A stretch of 64,000 nt of DNA from Ciona intestinalis (Eukaryota > Chordata > Ascidiacea > Phlebobranchia > Cionidae), in contig NC_020167.2 of the NCBI RefSeq assembly GCF_000224145.3, positions 3,711,027-3,775,026 on the forward strand. Reading direction: 5' to 3'. Under the pieces are notes generated by a model that made no database searches, was not told the origin of the DNA, and worked only from the letters and a program-made list of their open reading frames with translations. Both the position numbers and the translations under genes were made by a program. Shown in pieces: positions 1-11,200 of this stretch (position 1 is the stretch's first letter; the number at the start of each line of letters is the position of its first letter).

Positions 1-232
1 ATATTTCGGTAAAAGGTGGTAGTGCAGAATCTTCCCTTACATTACATGACCACTATCGTAACTACTAAACTAAATAACCCTTATCTACTAACCCCTATAG
101 CCAGAAACCACTACCCTCTGCCTTCATACTAATGATCCCAAACTACCTCCAACATTTTTCACCACCCCTAGTCTGCGTACCACCGAATGCTGCACTGCAG
201 CACTGGTGCCTTTTCTGTAGTAAAATTAATAA

Positions 233-705
233 CATGGGACTATACGAAGAAGACGGAACACTTTTTCTGCTTCGGCAATTATTTAAATTAAAAAATACGG
301 AAAAGCGCACGAGAAAACACTACAAAGTGTTTATAATTGTAAAACAAATTAATTAACTAATAAAAATACCTTTCTAAATACATAAAACACTAGTAAGAAC
401 ATCTTTTCCACATTAGGTCGGTTATATATGCTCTTTCGTTTTGTTTACTGTCGTCGAGTCTGTGGTGTAACGGTTTGCGTGCGGTCGTATACTATCTTTG
501 TTTCGTTTTTATCGGGTTCGAGTCCCTCACAGTGGAATACTTTTTAATTTTTTTTAATTTTTTTTTGTTTGAGTAGCACGAGTTTGGGGTTATATCTTAT
601 GTGTATAAACCGTGAAACTAACTGCTCCCCATAGAATAGAGAAACGAGTTTGTAATTGCCTCCTAGCAGAAAAAGTGTTCCGTCTTCTTTGTATAGTCCC
701 ATGTA
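233..705. mobile_element. Inverted-terminal-repeat element upstream of the first visible TM9SF3 exon
   Basis: About 45 bp at 233-278 (ACATGGGACTATAC, then GAAGACGGAACACTTTTTCT) recurs in reverse complement at 660-705 with few mismatches. The arms enclose about 380 bp with no convincing protein, which fits a foldback or MITE-like non-autonomous DNA element. A tRNA-like segment lies inside it. The right arm ends 47 bp before the first visible TM9SF3 exon. The family is not identified and no clear target duplication was found. Confidence 0.6.
451..540 (+). repeat. tRNA-like segment (probable SINE head or pseudo-tRNA)
   Basis: TGGTGTAACGG fits the Pol III A-box consensus and GGGTTCGAGTCCC fits a B-box, followed by T-rich tracts at 541-570 that could end Pol III transcription. 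No complete cloverleaf could be drawn because the acceptor arms do not pair and the anticodon region is too long. It is therefore called tRNA-derived rather than a tRNA gene. Confidence 0.4.
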
Positions 706-752
706 AATTAATATTAGGTTTTATTATTGTTATGTTTTCGATATTTTTACAG

Positions 753-3700
753 TACAAAGATGATGAAGATGTCTTATTATGGATGAATACTGTCGGACCA
801 TATCATAACAGACAAGAGACCTATGAATATTTTAGGTATCCAATTAAGAGCCTTTAGACAGATCAGTGATGTTATATTGTTGTGAAAAAAATATATTTGG
901 TTTTAAATTTTTATTAACTTTTGAGATTTTTAAAATTGGCTTATAATTTTCAGAACAAAAATACATCACATCCATGAAAACAACTGTTTTTTATTCTAAT
1001 AAAATATTTTGAAATTTTTTTGCTTTTACTGTTTCACTGAATAAACCATGCAATAGCCACTACCTTAATTTTAACCATAGTTTCGTTGTTTTCCAGGCTT
1101 CCATTTTGTAAGGGTGGAAAGGAAAGTTTAATAGATCGTCATCATGAAAATCTTGGTGATGCCCTGCAAGGAGTGGAGTTGAAATACCAGTGGCGTTGGA
1201 TATTAAGTTTAAACGTAAGGATTATAATACTTGGTGTTAGTGAAAAATGTTGCTAACTGCCAGACTGTCATGTTTTAAGAGTCACGAATGGATTTTAATT
1301 AGAATTAACTATCGAAAGTATCTTGAAGCCGGTCCCTTTTATTTACCGTAGCTAAACGCCTTGCTTATTCCTCTTTCTTACAACAGCACAAAACTCAGTT
1401 CACTCTTGTATATCATGTTTGCTAAAGACTGCGACTCGCTTATAGAAGCAACAATTTAATGACGAAAGACACACGAACAAAAGAACAGCGTGATAACTGC
1501 AGCATCTAGATATGTAACAGCAGGGGTGTTTGGTCTGGCTCTAGACCTTACAGTTACCTTCCACAACTTCCAAAATACGCAATTATCTTTTCAGATAGGC
1601 CAGTAGAATGACCCAGAAAACTCACACACACAAAACATATGTATAAGAAACTGCAACACTTAAATGCACGAATTTGTGACACACATACAAAAATATCCAA
1701 CCACTGACTAGTATAACCACTAACCCCAATAACTACTAACCCCTCTTCACCTCTGTCCTCTAACTAACAACCCTTGAAACCACCAACCTCTAACACTTCC
1801 AACAGTTTATTCTGTAACACACTGGAGAATTCTTACGCAATGTCAAACTATAATTGCTCCGCTGCGATTGAAAGAGTTAAACACCTATAAAGATGACTTC
1901 ACATTATTATTTGGCGAATATTTGTTATTTATTGAGAATTGTAAGAGACAAAGGGCTTAGGCTATCATTATAAAAAATACATTTATGTATTTTTTTATAT
2001 ATATAAATAGGCCTATATATTTATTTTGTTAATTCAATATTGATTTACATGATTTTGTTGTAACATCTACTGTTGTTTGCAGAAAACGTTGAACCAACAA
2101 AATATTGTGAAATTGAACTTGACCAAAAGAAATACGAATCCTTTGTGTACGCGGTTGATAATCATTACTGGTACCAGATGTACATGGATGACTTGCCTAT
2201 TTGGGGTAAGTAGTTATGTTTATCTTCTAAGTGTTTTTGTCATCTTTAGTATAAAGTTGTAAGATTAAAGTTAAAGTTGGTCTCCTTAGTGTTGTTCCAT
2301 TACGTTAAAACATTTTTTTGGAATAATAATATTGAAAATATAATGCCGTAATGGCCCGTAAATATGGTAAATTTATATATAAGTGATTATTATTTGTTAA
2401 AATAATTTTAAAATTTGTTATCCATCTGACCGTCTCTATGTAGTGTATTATTATTAAAATTTATTCATACATAGGGGGGCACCCACGTTTTCTTTATAAT
2501 ATAGAAAAAAAAAATACTGTTAACCTAATCAAATACCCATTAGGAATTTAGATATGTTTGTGTATATTGATATTAAAATTGGTTTATTTACCTGTACAAA
2601 TAATGAAAAAGGCCAGCATTATAATAATAAATAATATATATTTAAGTAATAATTATATTCTTGTATTTTTTCTTTTATCTTTAGAAATTCTTGTGTTTTT
2701 ATCCATTTTTTTCTAATTTTTACTCTACCAAAACCTATGTTTAGGTATTGTGGGTGAGGCTGATGAAAATGGTGAAGATTTTTACATGTGGACGCACAAG
2801 AAACTTGAAATTGGTTACAATGACAACCAGATTGTTGATATTAACCTCACCAGTGATAAGAAGATAAAATTGGTGGCAAATATTAAAATCCAGTTCACAT
2901 ATGAGGTGCGTAATAATGCTGTTGTATTAACTTGTATAGCTCAACCAGAATTTATATCTGGATATTCTTGATTTAATAAATATTTTTTTTAACACAATGA
3001 ATAATAATGAACAAGTAGACAACTGGTACCCTGTTATTGACTTGAATGTAACTGTACTGAAATATATTTTTTTACTAAATTTTTGACTAATTAATTGATA
3101 TGTACACTAAGAACGCACTATAATTCAATATACTACTACAATATTTTTAGTTGTTTTGTAAAAATGTGTTTTGAAAGAAAACATTAAATTTATCCTATCA
3201 CTTGTTTTTATGGTTAAAAATTAAAAATTTATTCCAGGTTGTTTGGAAATCTTCCGATACCTTGTTCCGAGATCGATATGAGAAATACCTTGATCCAAGT
3301 TTTTTCCAGCACAGAGTAAGTCATGTGATTTTGTCAGGACAGTTGTCAGGACAGTGGTGACAGAAACACAATAATATGTCAACATCAATCGTATAACATA
3401 GTAATGGTATTATACTCCCTGAACAGCAAACCTAATCATGTCTCGCTGTACGGCAAGATTATCAATCCTCCTTTTAAAGTAAAAAAAAAACAAATACGCC
3501 AGAAGAGCCTTTTCACACACAAAAAATATATGCAGCAGCAGAAACAAAACAGCATAAAGTACTGGTCACATAAAATTACTAAAGTTAGTTCGGAAATGGC
3601 GATTTTTAAAAGTACCCTGTCACTGGCTATCCTGTCTAAATAATTGACGCAATATTTTTCCAGATCCACTGGTTTTCGATATTCAATTCCTTCATGATGG

Positions 3701-6700
3701 TCATATTCCTCGTTGGACTCGTCTCTATGATCCTGATGAGGACTTTAAGAAAAGATTACGCTCGATACCAAAAGGATGATGATCTTGATGATATGGTCAG
3801 TTGTAAACATCTTTTTTACCCAACATATTTTTCTGTTAATAACTCGATCATGAACCATTATAGACAGCCCCCAAATATTTCTCTGTTGGGTGACATTGCC
3901 ACCACTAGAATGATATTGCAGTCATAGATAGTCATCCAACATAGTGATCTTTACTTATGTATGAGGAAAATGCACTACAGATTATCTATGTCTCTTTGTG
4001 TACATCTAAAAGCAAAATAAAAGTTGCTGTAGGCGTAAGAATGGGGTACCAAACATGTTTTGGGTTGGAGAATTTTAACTGTTTTGCAAGGACACATTTG
4101 CCCCCAGTTGTAGCAGTGACAAGTCTTGATCTCATAACCTCTAGGTTTGAGGCAGTAATAATAACAACCTGTATCCTTTATCTTAGGAACGAGATCTCGG
4201 AGATGAATATGGTTGGAAACAAATTCATGGTGATGTATTTCGAGCTGCTTCATATCCTCTCATCTTCTCTTCCCTTGTTGGATCCGGATCCCACATCCTC
4301 GCTACTTCTCTCTCTGTGGTCCTCTTTGTCATGCTAGGGGACCTTTATACAGAGTAAGTCTGATCTTAATATTTAATAAATTTTCATAAAACGCGATTAT
4401 TCTTATAACCCCAACTAACTAAAATGTGGAAACTGAGAAATTGTCCAAAATTTAAGATATATCAGTCAAACCAGTTAAAAAGTTAAGTTATAAATAACAT
4501 AATTATAGTAAAAAGTGGTGTAATTAAATAAGAAGATACAATGTGTTCTGCTTGGTTAAATGTATTTAATTCTTATCACAGGCGAGGTACAGTAGTAAGC
4601 ACAGCTGTGTTCGTATATGCTGCCCTTGCACCAGTCAATGGATATGCTGGTGGTTCTCTGTATGCAAGGATGGGTGGTAAGTCAAACTTCTTTTAAGTAA
4701 AATATGGCATTTTTTTGTGTTAGTGAGGTCTTACAGTGTGCTATGCCAATAAGACCTGACATTTTTGTCAGAAGTTGCTGTTTTACTCCAACACCAACGG
4801 CACTACAACCCATCAGTGACCACTGGGTTGGAGACACATCCTTTCTATGTTATTTAATGACACATACGCCTATGGGATGCATAGAGTCAGTATGGAGCAT
4901 AGAACTCTGTATCCTTCAGTTACAATACAATCACCCAACCACTAAGCCACAACACCAGTCTAAAACAAAATATTTGTTCAGGTCGATCTTGGATCCGGCA
5001 GATGGTGATTGGTGCTCTCCTGTTGCCTACTTTGGTCTCCAGCACAGCGTTTTTCATCAACTTTATCGCAATGTATTATCACGCCTCTCGTGCTATCCCA
5101 TTCGGAACTATGGTGAGATTTTTTAGCCTTAATATTGCTTTAAAATTATATGTAATGTCTGTTTCAATTGTTTTATACCTTCTGTAAAGAAAAACAAATC
5201 GTGATGTATTATAAATCTTTTTTTTTTCTGATTTAAGCGTTTTATACACTTGATTTTTTTCTGTTGTAAGTAAGTTATAGCTTTTTAAAATTAAAAAAAA
5301 TATTTTACAAAAAAATGCAAAACATGATAAAATACTTCCGCATTTGAATGGCAAAGACTACCCAATGGTCTTAATTCAATGATAATTATTTCTTGCAATT
5401 AAACTCATCCACTGATCACTGACTCCAGGTTGCGATGCTCTGCATCATCATCTTCGTGATCCTCCCGCTCAGTTTGATCGGAACAATATTGGGTCGTAAC
5501 ATTTCAGGTGGTGCGAGCCCACCATGTAGAGTGAACGCTGTGCCTCGACCTATTCCCAACAAACGCTGGTTCATGGAACCATCGGTGATTGCTGCTCTTG
5601 GAGGAATTCTTCCTTTTGGATCCATCTTTATTGAGATGTAAGTGGAGGCTGCATAGTTTGTAGGAAAAATCTCAGTAACTGAATAAAAAAGAGCAGCATT
5701 GTATTTTATAACCTCGTGCTGGCTTTTCTTCACACAAGTCTGATTTTTTGCAGAACATGGTATAAGGGCCATGTAGGGTTTTTCAAATTATTTTTACTGT
5801 ATAGTTTACCTAAAATTACTTTGGAGCTGTGTGGGTTGCAGGTTCCCAGCAATTTAATGACCTACAAAACATTTATTGCAGCTAATTTAAGAAAGAGGGC
5901 AAAGATAGATTTTAATGCCTAAAATCTTGTTTACCAACAATTTGAGTTTTTAATACTTAAAAAAAAACAGATCAAAACAGAGTTAAACTTATATATCTAC
6001 TTTAGGTACTTCATATTCACCTCATTCTGGGCATACAAGATCTACTATGTGTATGGCTTCACCCTCCTTGTGCTTCTTATCCTTACCATAGTAACAGTGT
6101 GTGTTACCATTGTATGCACATACTTCCTTCTCAATGCAGAGGACTACAGATGGTATGTGGATCATAAATTAAGTTCGCAATTTAACCCCTCACCCCTACA
6201 GCCTTTAACCCATAGCCATTAAACCCTAACCTGTGCTTAACATGTTTTCTCGGGTTTAAATTGGGTATTATAAAAGCATTGATTATTTTATATGTTGCAA
6301 AGGCCACATAAAGCTTTAACCATTAACAGCACATGTGTTGTCTGAATGTGCAATGTTTAAAGTTAGGAATAACGACATGGATTAGTTTAATAAAGCTCTA
6401 TGGAGAATTAATTTTATTAAAATCATAAATTGACAGAAGAGTTTTTAACGGTTTATTAAAAATGGATGAGTTTCCCTTTAGTTAACCTGGTCTAAACGAT
6501 ATTTCTTAAAAATTGTTCAGCAATATTGTTCAAAAAACAAGTTATTGTCATTTTATTATTTAAAGTCTGCCTCCAATGCATTACCATTATAACAAGCAAC
6601 ATATGAACAATGCTTTAATAATGTCTGTCAATGAATTTTAGGCAATGGACAAGTTTCCTCGCTGCCAGTTCGACTGCTGCATATGTTTACTTGTATTCCT

Positions 6701-7396
6701 TTTACTACTTCTTCTTTAAAACCAAGTAAGTTAAAAAAAATAACCACAGTTTTAATAACCACAGTTTTAATAACCACAGTTTACAGGAAATATTTTGTTT
6801 TGTGTGAATCCAGTTAGAGTAAAATCTTTTATTTTTATTTAAAAAAACTCTTATTTTTTGTTACGTTTTTCTCATATTTTAGTCTTCAGTACATTACTAA
6901 TAGCAGTATAGATATCTACATGTTATATGGCTTAACACTCTTTATTATTTAGAATGTACGGCCTTTTCCAAACAACTTACTACTTTGGTTACATGGCGGT
7001 GTTCAGTATTGCTCTGGGTCTTATGTGTGGTAAGTAGATAATATATGGTGTGTGAGGAAGTGTCAGGTTTTATAGGAAGCACTGCAATATATTATACAAC
7101 TATCAGATTACTGTTGGAATTAATAACTAATTGCTCCGAATAACTTTCACCACATTTTATGGATTGGAAATTCTAATGACTGATTTATCTATTAATTCAG
7201 TGCATGGCATTTACATCGTTGTTGTTTTTTATTGATAATTGGATTTTTGTGACCCGCTTCGGCTAATAAAATAACTCCTACTATATTTTTAACCATTTTA
7301 CAAACATTGTGTATTTGTGTTTTGCCAGGTGCCCTTGGATTCCTAGGTACCAGTTTATTTGTTCGAAAAATCTACACCTATGTGAAAATCGACTGA
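753..7396 (+). CDS. TM9SF3: Transmembrane 9 superfamily member 3 (5' partial)
   Basis: Nonaspanin of the Golgi/endosome with an N-terminal luminal domain and nine membrane spans; the family sorts cargo with glycine-rich membrane spans. Exons: 753-835, 1097-1214, 2083-2205, 2745-2905, 3238-3315, 3664-3795, 4187-4353, 4582-4676, 4982-5112, 5429-5637, 6006-6152, 6642-6725, 6953-7029, 7329-7396 (TGA). Recognised by near-identical blocks to vertebrate TM9SF3: [90 protein letters not shown] and the C-terminal [11 protein letters not shown]. The signal-peptide exon is not found and probably lies left of the window. All junction phases agree except at 1097-1214, where the exon begins in one frame (ALQGVEL) and ends in another (ALDIKFK). 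This looks like a small indel or sequence error near 1185-1195. Convergent with NOL9. Confidence 0.95.
4030..4160 (-). repeat. SINE fragment (minus orientation)
   Basis: In reverse complement this shows the dispersed SINE body also seen at 10045-10330 and 11040-11275: a B-box-like region, then TGTGTCCTTG, then CTCCAACCC. It lies in a TM9SF3 intron just upstream of the exon at 4187. Confidence 0.5.
4730..4957 (-). repeat. tRNA-derived SINE (minus orientation)
   Basis: In reverse complement it starts with a tRNA-like head (GTGGCTTAGTGGTTGGGTGA) and continues through GGCGTATGTGTC to a body with CTCCAACCCAGTGGTCAC. It lies between TM9SF3 exons 4582-4676 and 4982-5112. Confidence 0.6.
6741..6782 (+). 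repeat. Short tandem repeat in TM9SF3 intron
   Basis: Nearly three head-to-tail copies of a 16 bp unit, TAACCACAGTTTTAA, in the intron after exon 6642-6725. Confidence 0.8.
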
Positions 7397-8281
7397 AAAA
7401 ATACACAAGAAAAACCATGTCTGAACACATACATTGAACCCGGTGGCTTTTATCTAACAGCGTGAAACAATTTCTTGAGATTTATCCTTGAGGGTAGCTG
7501 CAGCATTCAGCTCTGCTACAACGCAATTTGCCGACATGTTAAAACTTATAATCTTGACTTGAAGCAGTACCCTTTGATGCACTAGTGTATAATGCCAATA
7601 TTACATGGATTGTAGCGTTTATTTATTATCCCAACTTGCGATTATAGTATTTTCCTGTATTTTATGCGTGTGTCAGTGGCTTGGAGCTGGACTGACTGAT
7701 TACAACTGAAGCGTTGTATTTTGTCCACAATGTACTAGATTCCCCCTCTAAACTAGCATAGGTCCTGTTGGAAGTTACAAGTTACTAGCTGTTGCCTTGA
7801 CAATCTTATGTTAACAACCATCACCACTTACACACAGATTCTGGACCTTTCCCTTTACCCGTGTATATTTTTAGGATTTTATCCTGTGGCGTATAGTGTT
7901 TTGCATCCAAAATAGAAATAATATAATTATCAACCTGTGTGATGTTTGTTTATAAGAATGTCACGCATCGCATATGACTATTTTTACCATGGCAGAAATT
8001 AGTTGTAACAACAAATTGACAATGCATTTTGATTGTATTTCATTTTTTACGTACTGACACATGAAAACCTTTAAAATAATATCTGAAATTAAACCAACTT
8101 ATTTCCCATCATTTGTTAACTTAGAAAACTTCCTGTGTACTCTGAACATTCCTGAACCAACCGTTTCATATGGGAAGTTGTTCGTCACATATGGTGAATC
8201 TTTAGTGGCCTCCTGTTGAATGAATTTCACTTGTTTATCCTCGCTTGGCCACGAAAGTCGTTATTACACGGGTGCTCTCTT
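7397..8281. other. Convergent 3' interval, TM9SF3 to NOL9
   Basis: Contains the TM9SF3 3' UTR and the NOL9 3' end. No exact AATAAA was found for TM9SF3 and no repeat or additional gene was recognised. Confidence 0.6.
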
Positions 8282-11200
8282 TCATACAGCTTGTGCGAGC
8301 TTACAAGTAACCATGAATGTTACTTTGTAGATAATTTTTTTGGTAAAGTTTCGATAGTAAGAATCCTAGATAATAGACGAATCTAAAGTACTGTTGTACT
8401 GCATTCACAAAATATAAACTAACATAAAAGAAGCTGAGCATGAATGTAAGTGTTTTTGTTGTTTTAAATAAATAATAATACTGAATTTTAATTGTTTGCA
8501 GATCCAATAAAGATTCTCATTACCTTCTCTTGTTCCAGCAGTAAAGGTTCTGGTATTGATGAATTTCCACGTATTATACAATTCACTTCCTGCAGTTGTT
8601 GTAGATTGAGGTCGGAAACAATGTAAATGAACCCATTATCTGGCTCCACACCTCTTACCAACCCCAAACCAATACAAGTACATGGTTGAGCAGGTGGGAT
8701 GAAATCTTCATTACCAATCTTCATTAGATCCTAATACAACATTAATTGTTTATTTACTTATAATAATAATAAGTAAATTCAACCTAAAGTTTAAAAACCC
8801 TACAGGTAAAAACCACTAAAAGAAAAATAACTTTGAATGGCTCCTAAACCCAAAATATATTACAAAAAAACACAGTTAGACGTGCTAAAACAAATTCAGA
8901 TGTACTGATTAATGTAAACATAAAATCAATTTAGATCTACAATTATAACCAATTTCCTTTTCAATATAAGTATCCCAGCCCATGTGTTTGACAGATTTGT
9001 CTTCATTTCAAATATTATGTTTTAAAAACTGACACCATTTTTCAAGGATGTCGAAAGTTAAAAATACATTAATTTTTTGTTCATTTCCACAATTCTGTTT
9101 TTTTTATCAGAGTTTACATTATTAGTCCTAGCTTAAATTTTAGACGAAAAAATATTGCTGGATGAAATCTTGCCAGTTGGCAAACCAAATAATCCGAAAT
9201 ATATTAAAATTTATACTAGATGAGCCACTACAAGATTATTCAAGTTATGCAAGGTAAAAGATGCAACAGCATAATGCTTACCTGTTTACTTTCAGGGGAT
9301 ATACATAATGCCACTACAGAAGCATTCAAAGCAGCCAAGACATGTTTGTATTTAACTTGACTATCTGTAGCATTATACACTTGTAAATGTTTCAATGAGA
9401 TTTTGAAAGGTTGAGCACTTTGTAGTTTCCCAAGAAGAGTTTGCCTGATGAGTAAACCACGTTTACAAACAAAAAACTAAATTACATTTTTTAAGTATTT
9501 AATAAAAATAAACAGGAAATATAGTAGGTTGGGGTAAGATGAACCATGTTGCCATTTTCTCACATTATCCCATTTAGCACAAGCAATATTTAAGAAATTT
9601 ATTTAACAGTAGAAATCTGGGTTATTATGTGCTACTGGTATCCATCTTACCCCACAGTACTTTATATAGATAGATACCCTGATAGATTCCTGAACTAGAT
9701 AAAGTCTTGGTATGAACCAACAACCCAGTTTCTATAACAAATTTATATATAAAAATTATGCAAATAGCAAAAGCAGAAGAAAATAATAAGTGCCAAAAAA
9801 TTAAATTAACCAATGTCGTCACAGGGCATCATGACAATAGACATTATTAACACACTTTTAAGTACGATATACCTGGTCAATTTCTGATTTATTGAAGAGT
9901 CTCTATTAACACAAGCATCCGCGATTTGTGATAACTTGGACAACATAGCCAGGTTGCGGTAGTCTGGTGCCATGTACTTTATTCTGTGGATTGACTGTAT
10001 TACATATTTGTAAATGTTACCAGACACGATATTGAATTAGCCTTGTGTGTTAGGGAAACAATATTTGTTAGAACACGGGCGTTCGGTTACACACCTTATG
10101 CTCACTTACTGGTATATGTAATTGTAACTTTATGTGTGATTATTCTTTTTAAGGTGTTTGGCTAACAATTTAGACCACCAATAAGGGACAACTGGGTTTG
10201 AACAATTGCTGTTAAGTGCCTTGGCCAAGGACACACACACCCAGAATTGATGTAATGTTTAATTTCTGTGTCATTTCCTGTAAAAAGCACTAACATTTCG
10301 AGTGGCGTGATTGATGTTGCTATGGTAACCAACTCATGACAAGCGTGGCTTTGTGGAGTCAGCCACCCAGTCATAGAAGATACAAACTCTTTCGTCATTG
10401 GAGCAAGGTTCCGAGAGTCTTTGGCAGTTTGAAACTGCATGATGTGTGTTGGGTTCACCTGAATAGTGGAATAAGGTTTCCAAATGCAGGAGATTTTTTT
10501 TCAACAAAAAGAGCATAATAATGTAGGATGTTAAAGGAGTTAATGTGCATTATACTTGTATGTTAATATGTATATTAATTATTGCTGTTTAGTTTTTCTA
10601 TTTACAACAGTGCAACGGACCATATAGTTGGGTATATAATGAAAAATTACACAACCAGCTGCTCAATTTAACCACCGGATCATTAACTACCAACCATTCT
10701 TATCGTGTCAATTAAAAGTTGAAGTCCGAGAGCTCGTATCCAACCCATAGTATTCACCACAAGCGGCCCGTCAAGATTTCCATTCAATACTTCAAATAAT
10801 GATTGCAGCACAAACTGCACACATGATGAGTAGAAGTCAGGATCTCCTAACAAGGTTAAATGTATAAGGTAAGTTACAATCTTGGATCAATGTCAGAAAA
10901 AGTTATGATATTATAATATAAATTAAGTTACACATAATAAATAGAACTTAAATCTTATATAACTATTAATAAAAACATTCTCTTGGTTTTACATTTATAT
11001 TTGCATTATTTTTATGAATGAATGTAGTTTCTCCGTATTCCTGGTGTGCATACAACGCCACACCTGTTTAACAGGTGTCTATTACGTTGTTGGGACTTAC
11101 TTTATGTGACTCTGCAATATTTATGTTTTGGGAGATTTTTGTGGGTATGGCTGACAATTTAGCCAACCAAAGAAGGAACCACTGGGTTGGAGCAATAGTT

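Noticed and set aside
451-540. A functional tRNA gene
   Set aside because: A-box and B-box fit, but acceptor arms do not pair and the central region is too long for a tRNA.
612-857. ORF starting upstream of TM9SF3 exon 753-835, as the gene's own start and signal sequence
   Set aside because: The segment before 753 crosses a clear acceptor (TTTTTACAG) and the inverted-repeat arm, and does not resemble the family signal peptide. It is intron read-through.
10162-10330. NOL9 ORF continuation past 10330
   Set aside because: That part of the frame is translated SINE sequence; the NOL9 similarity stops at the exon end.
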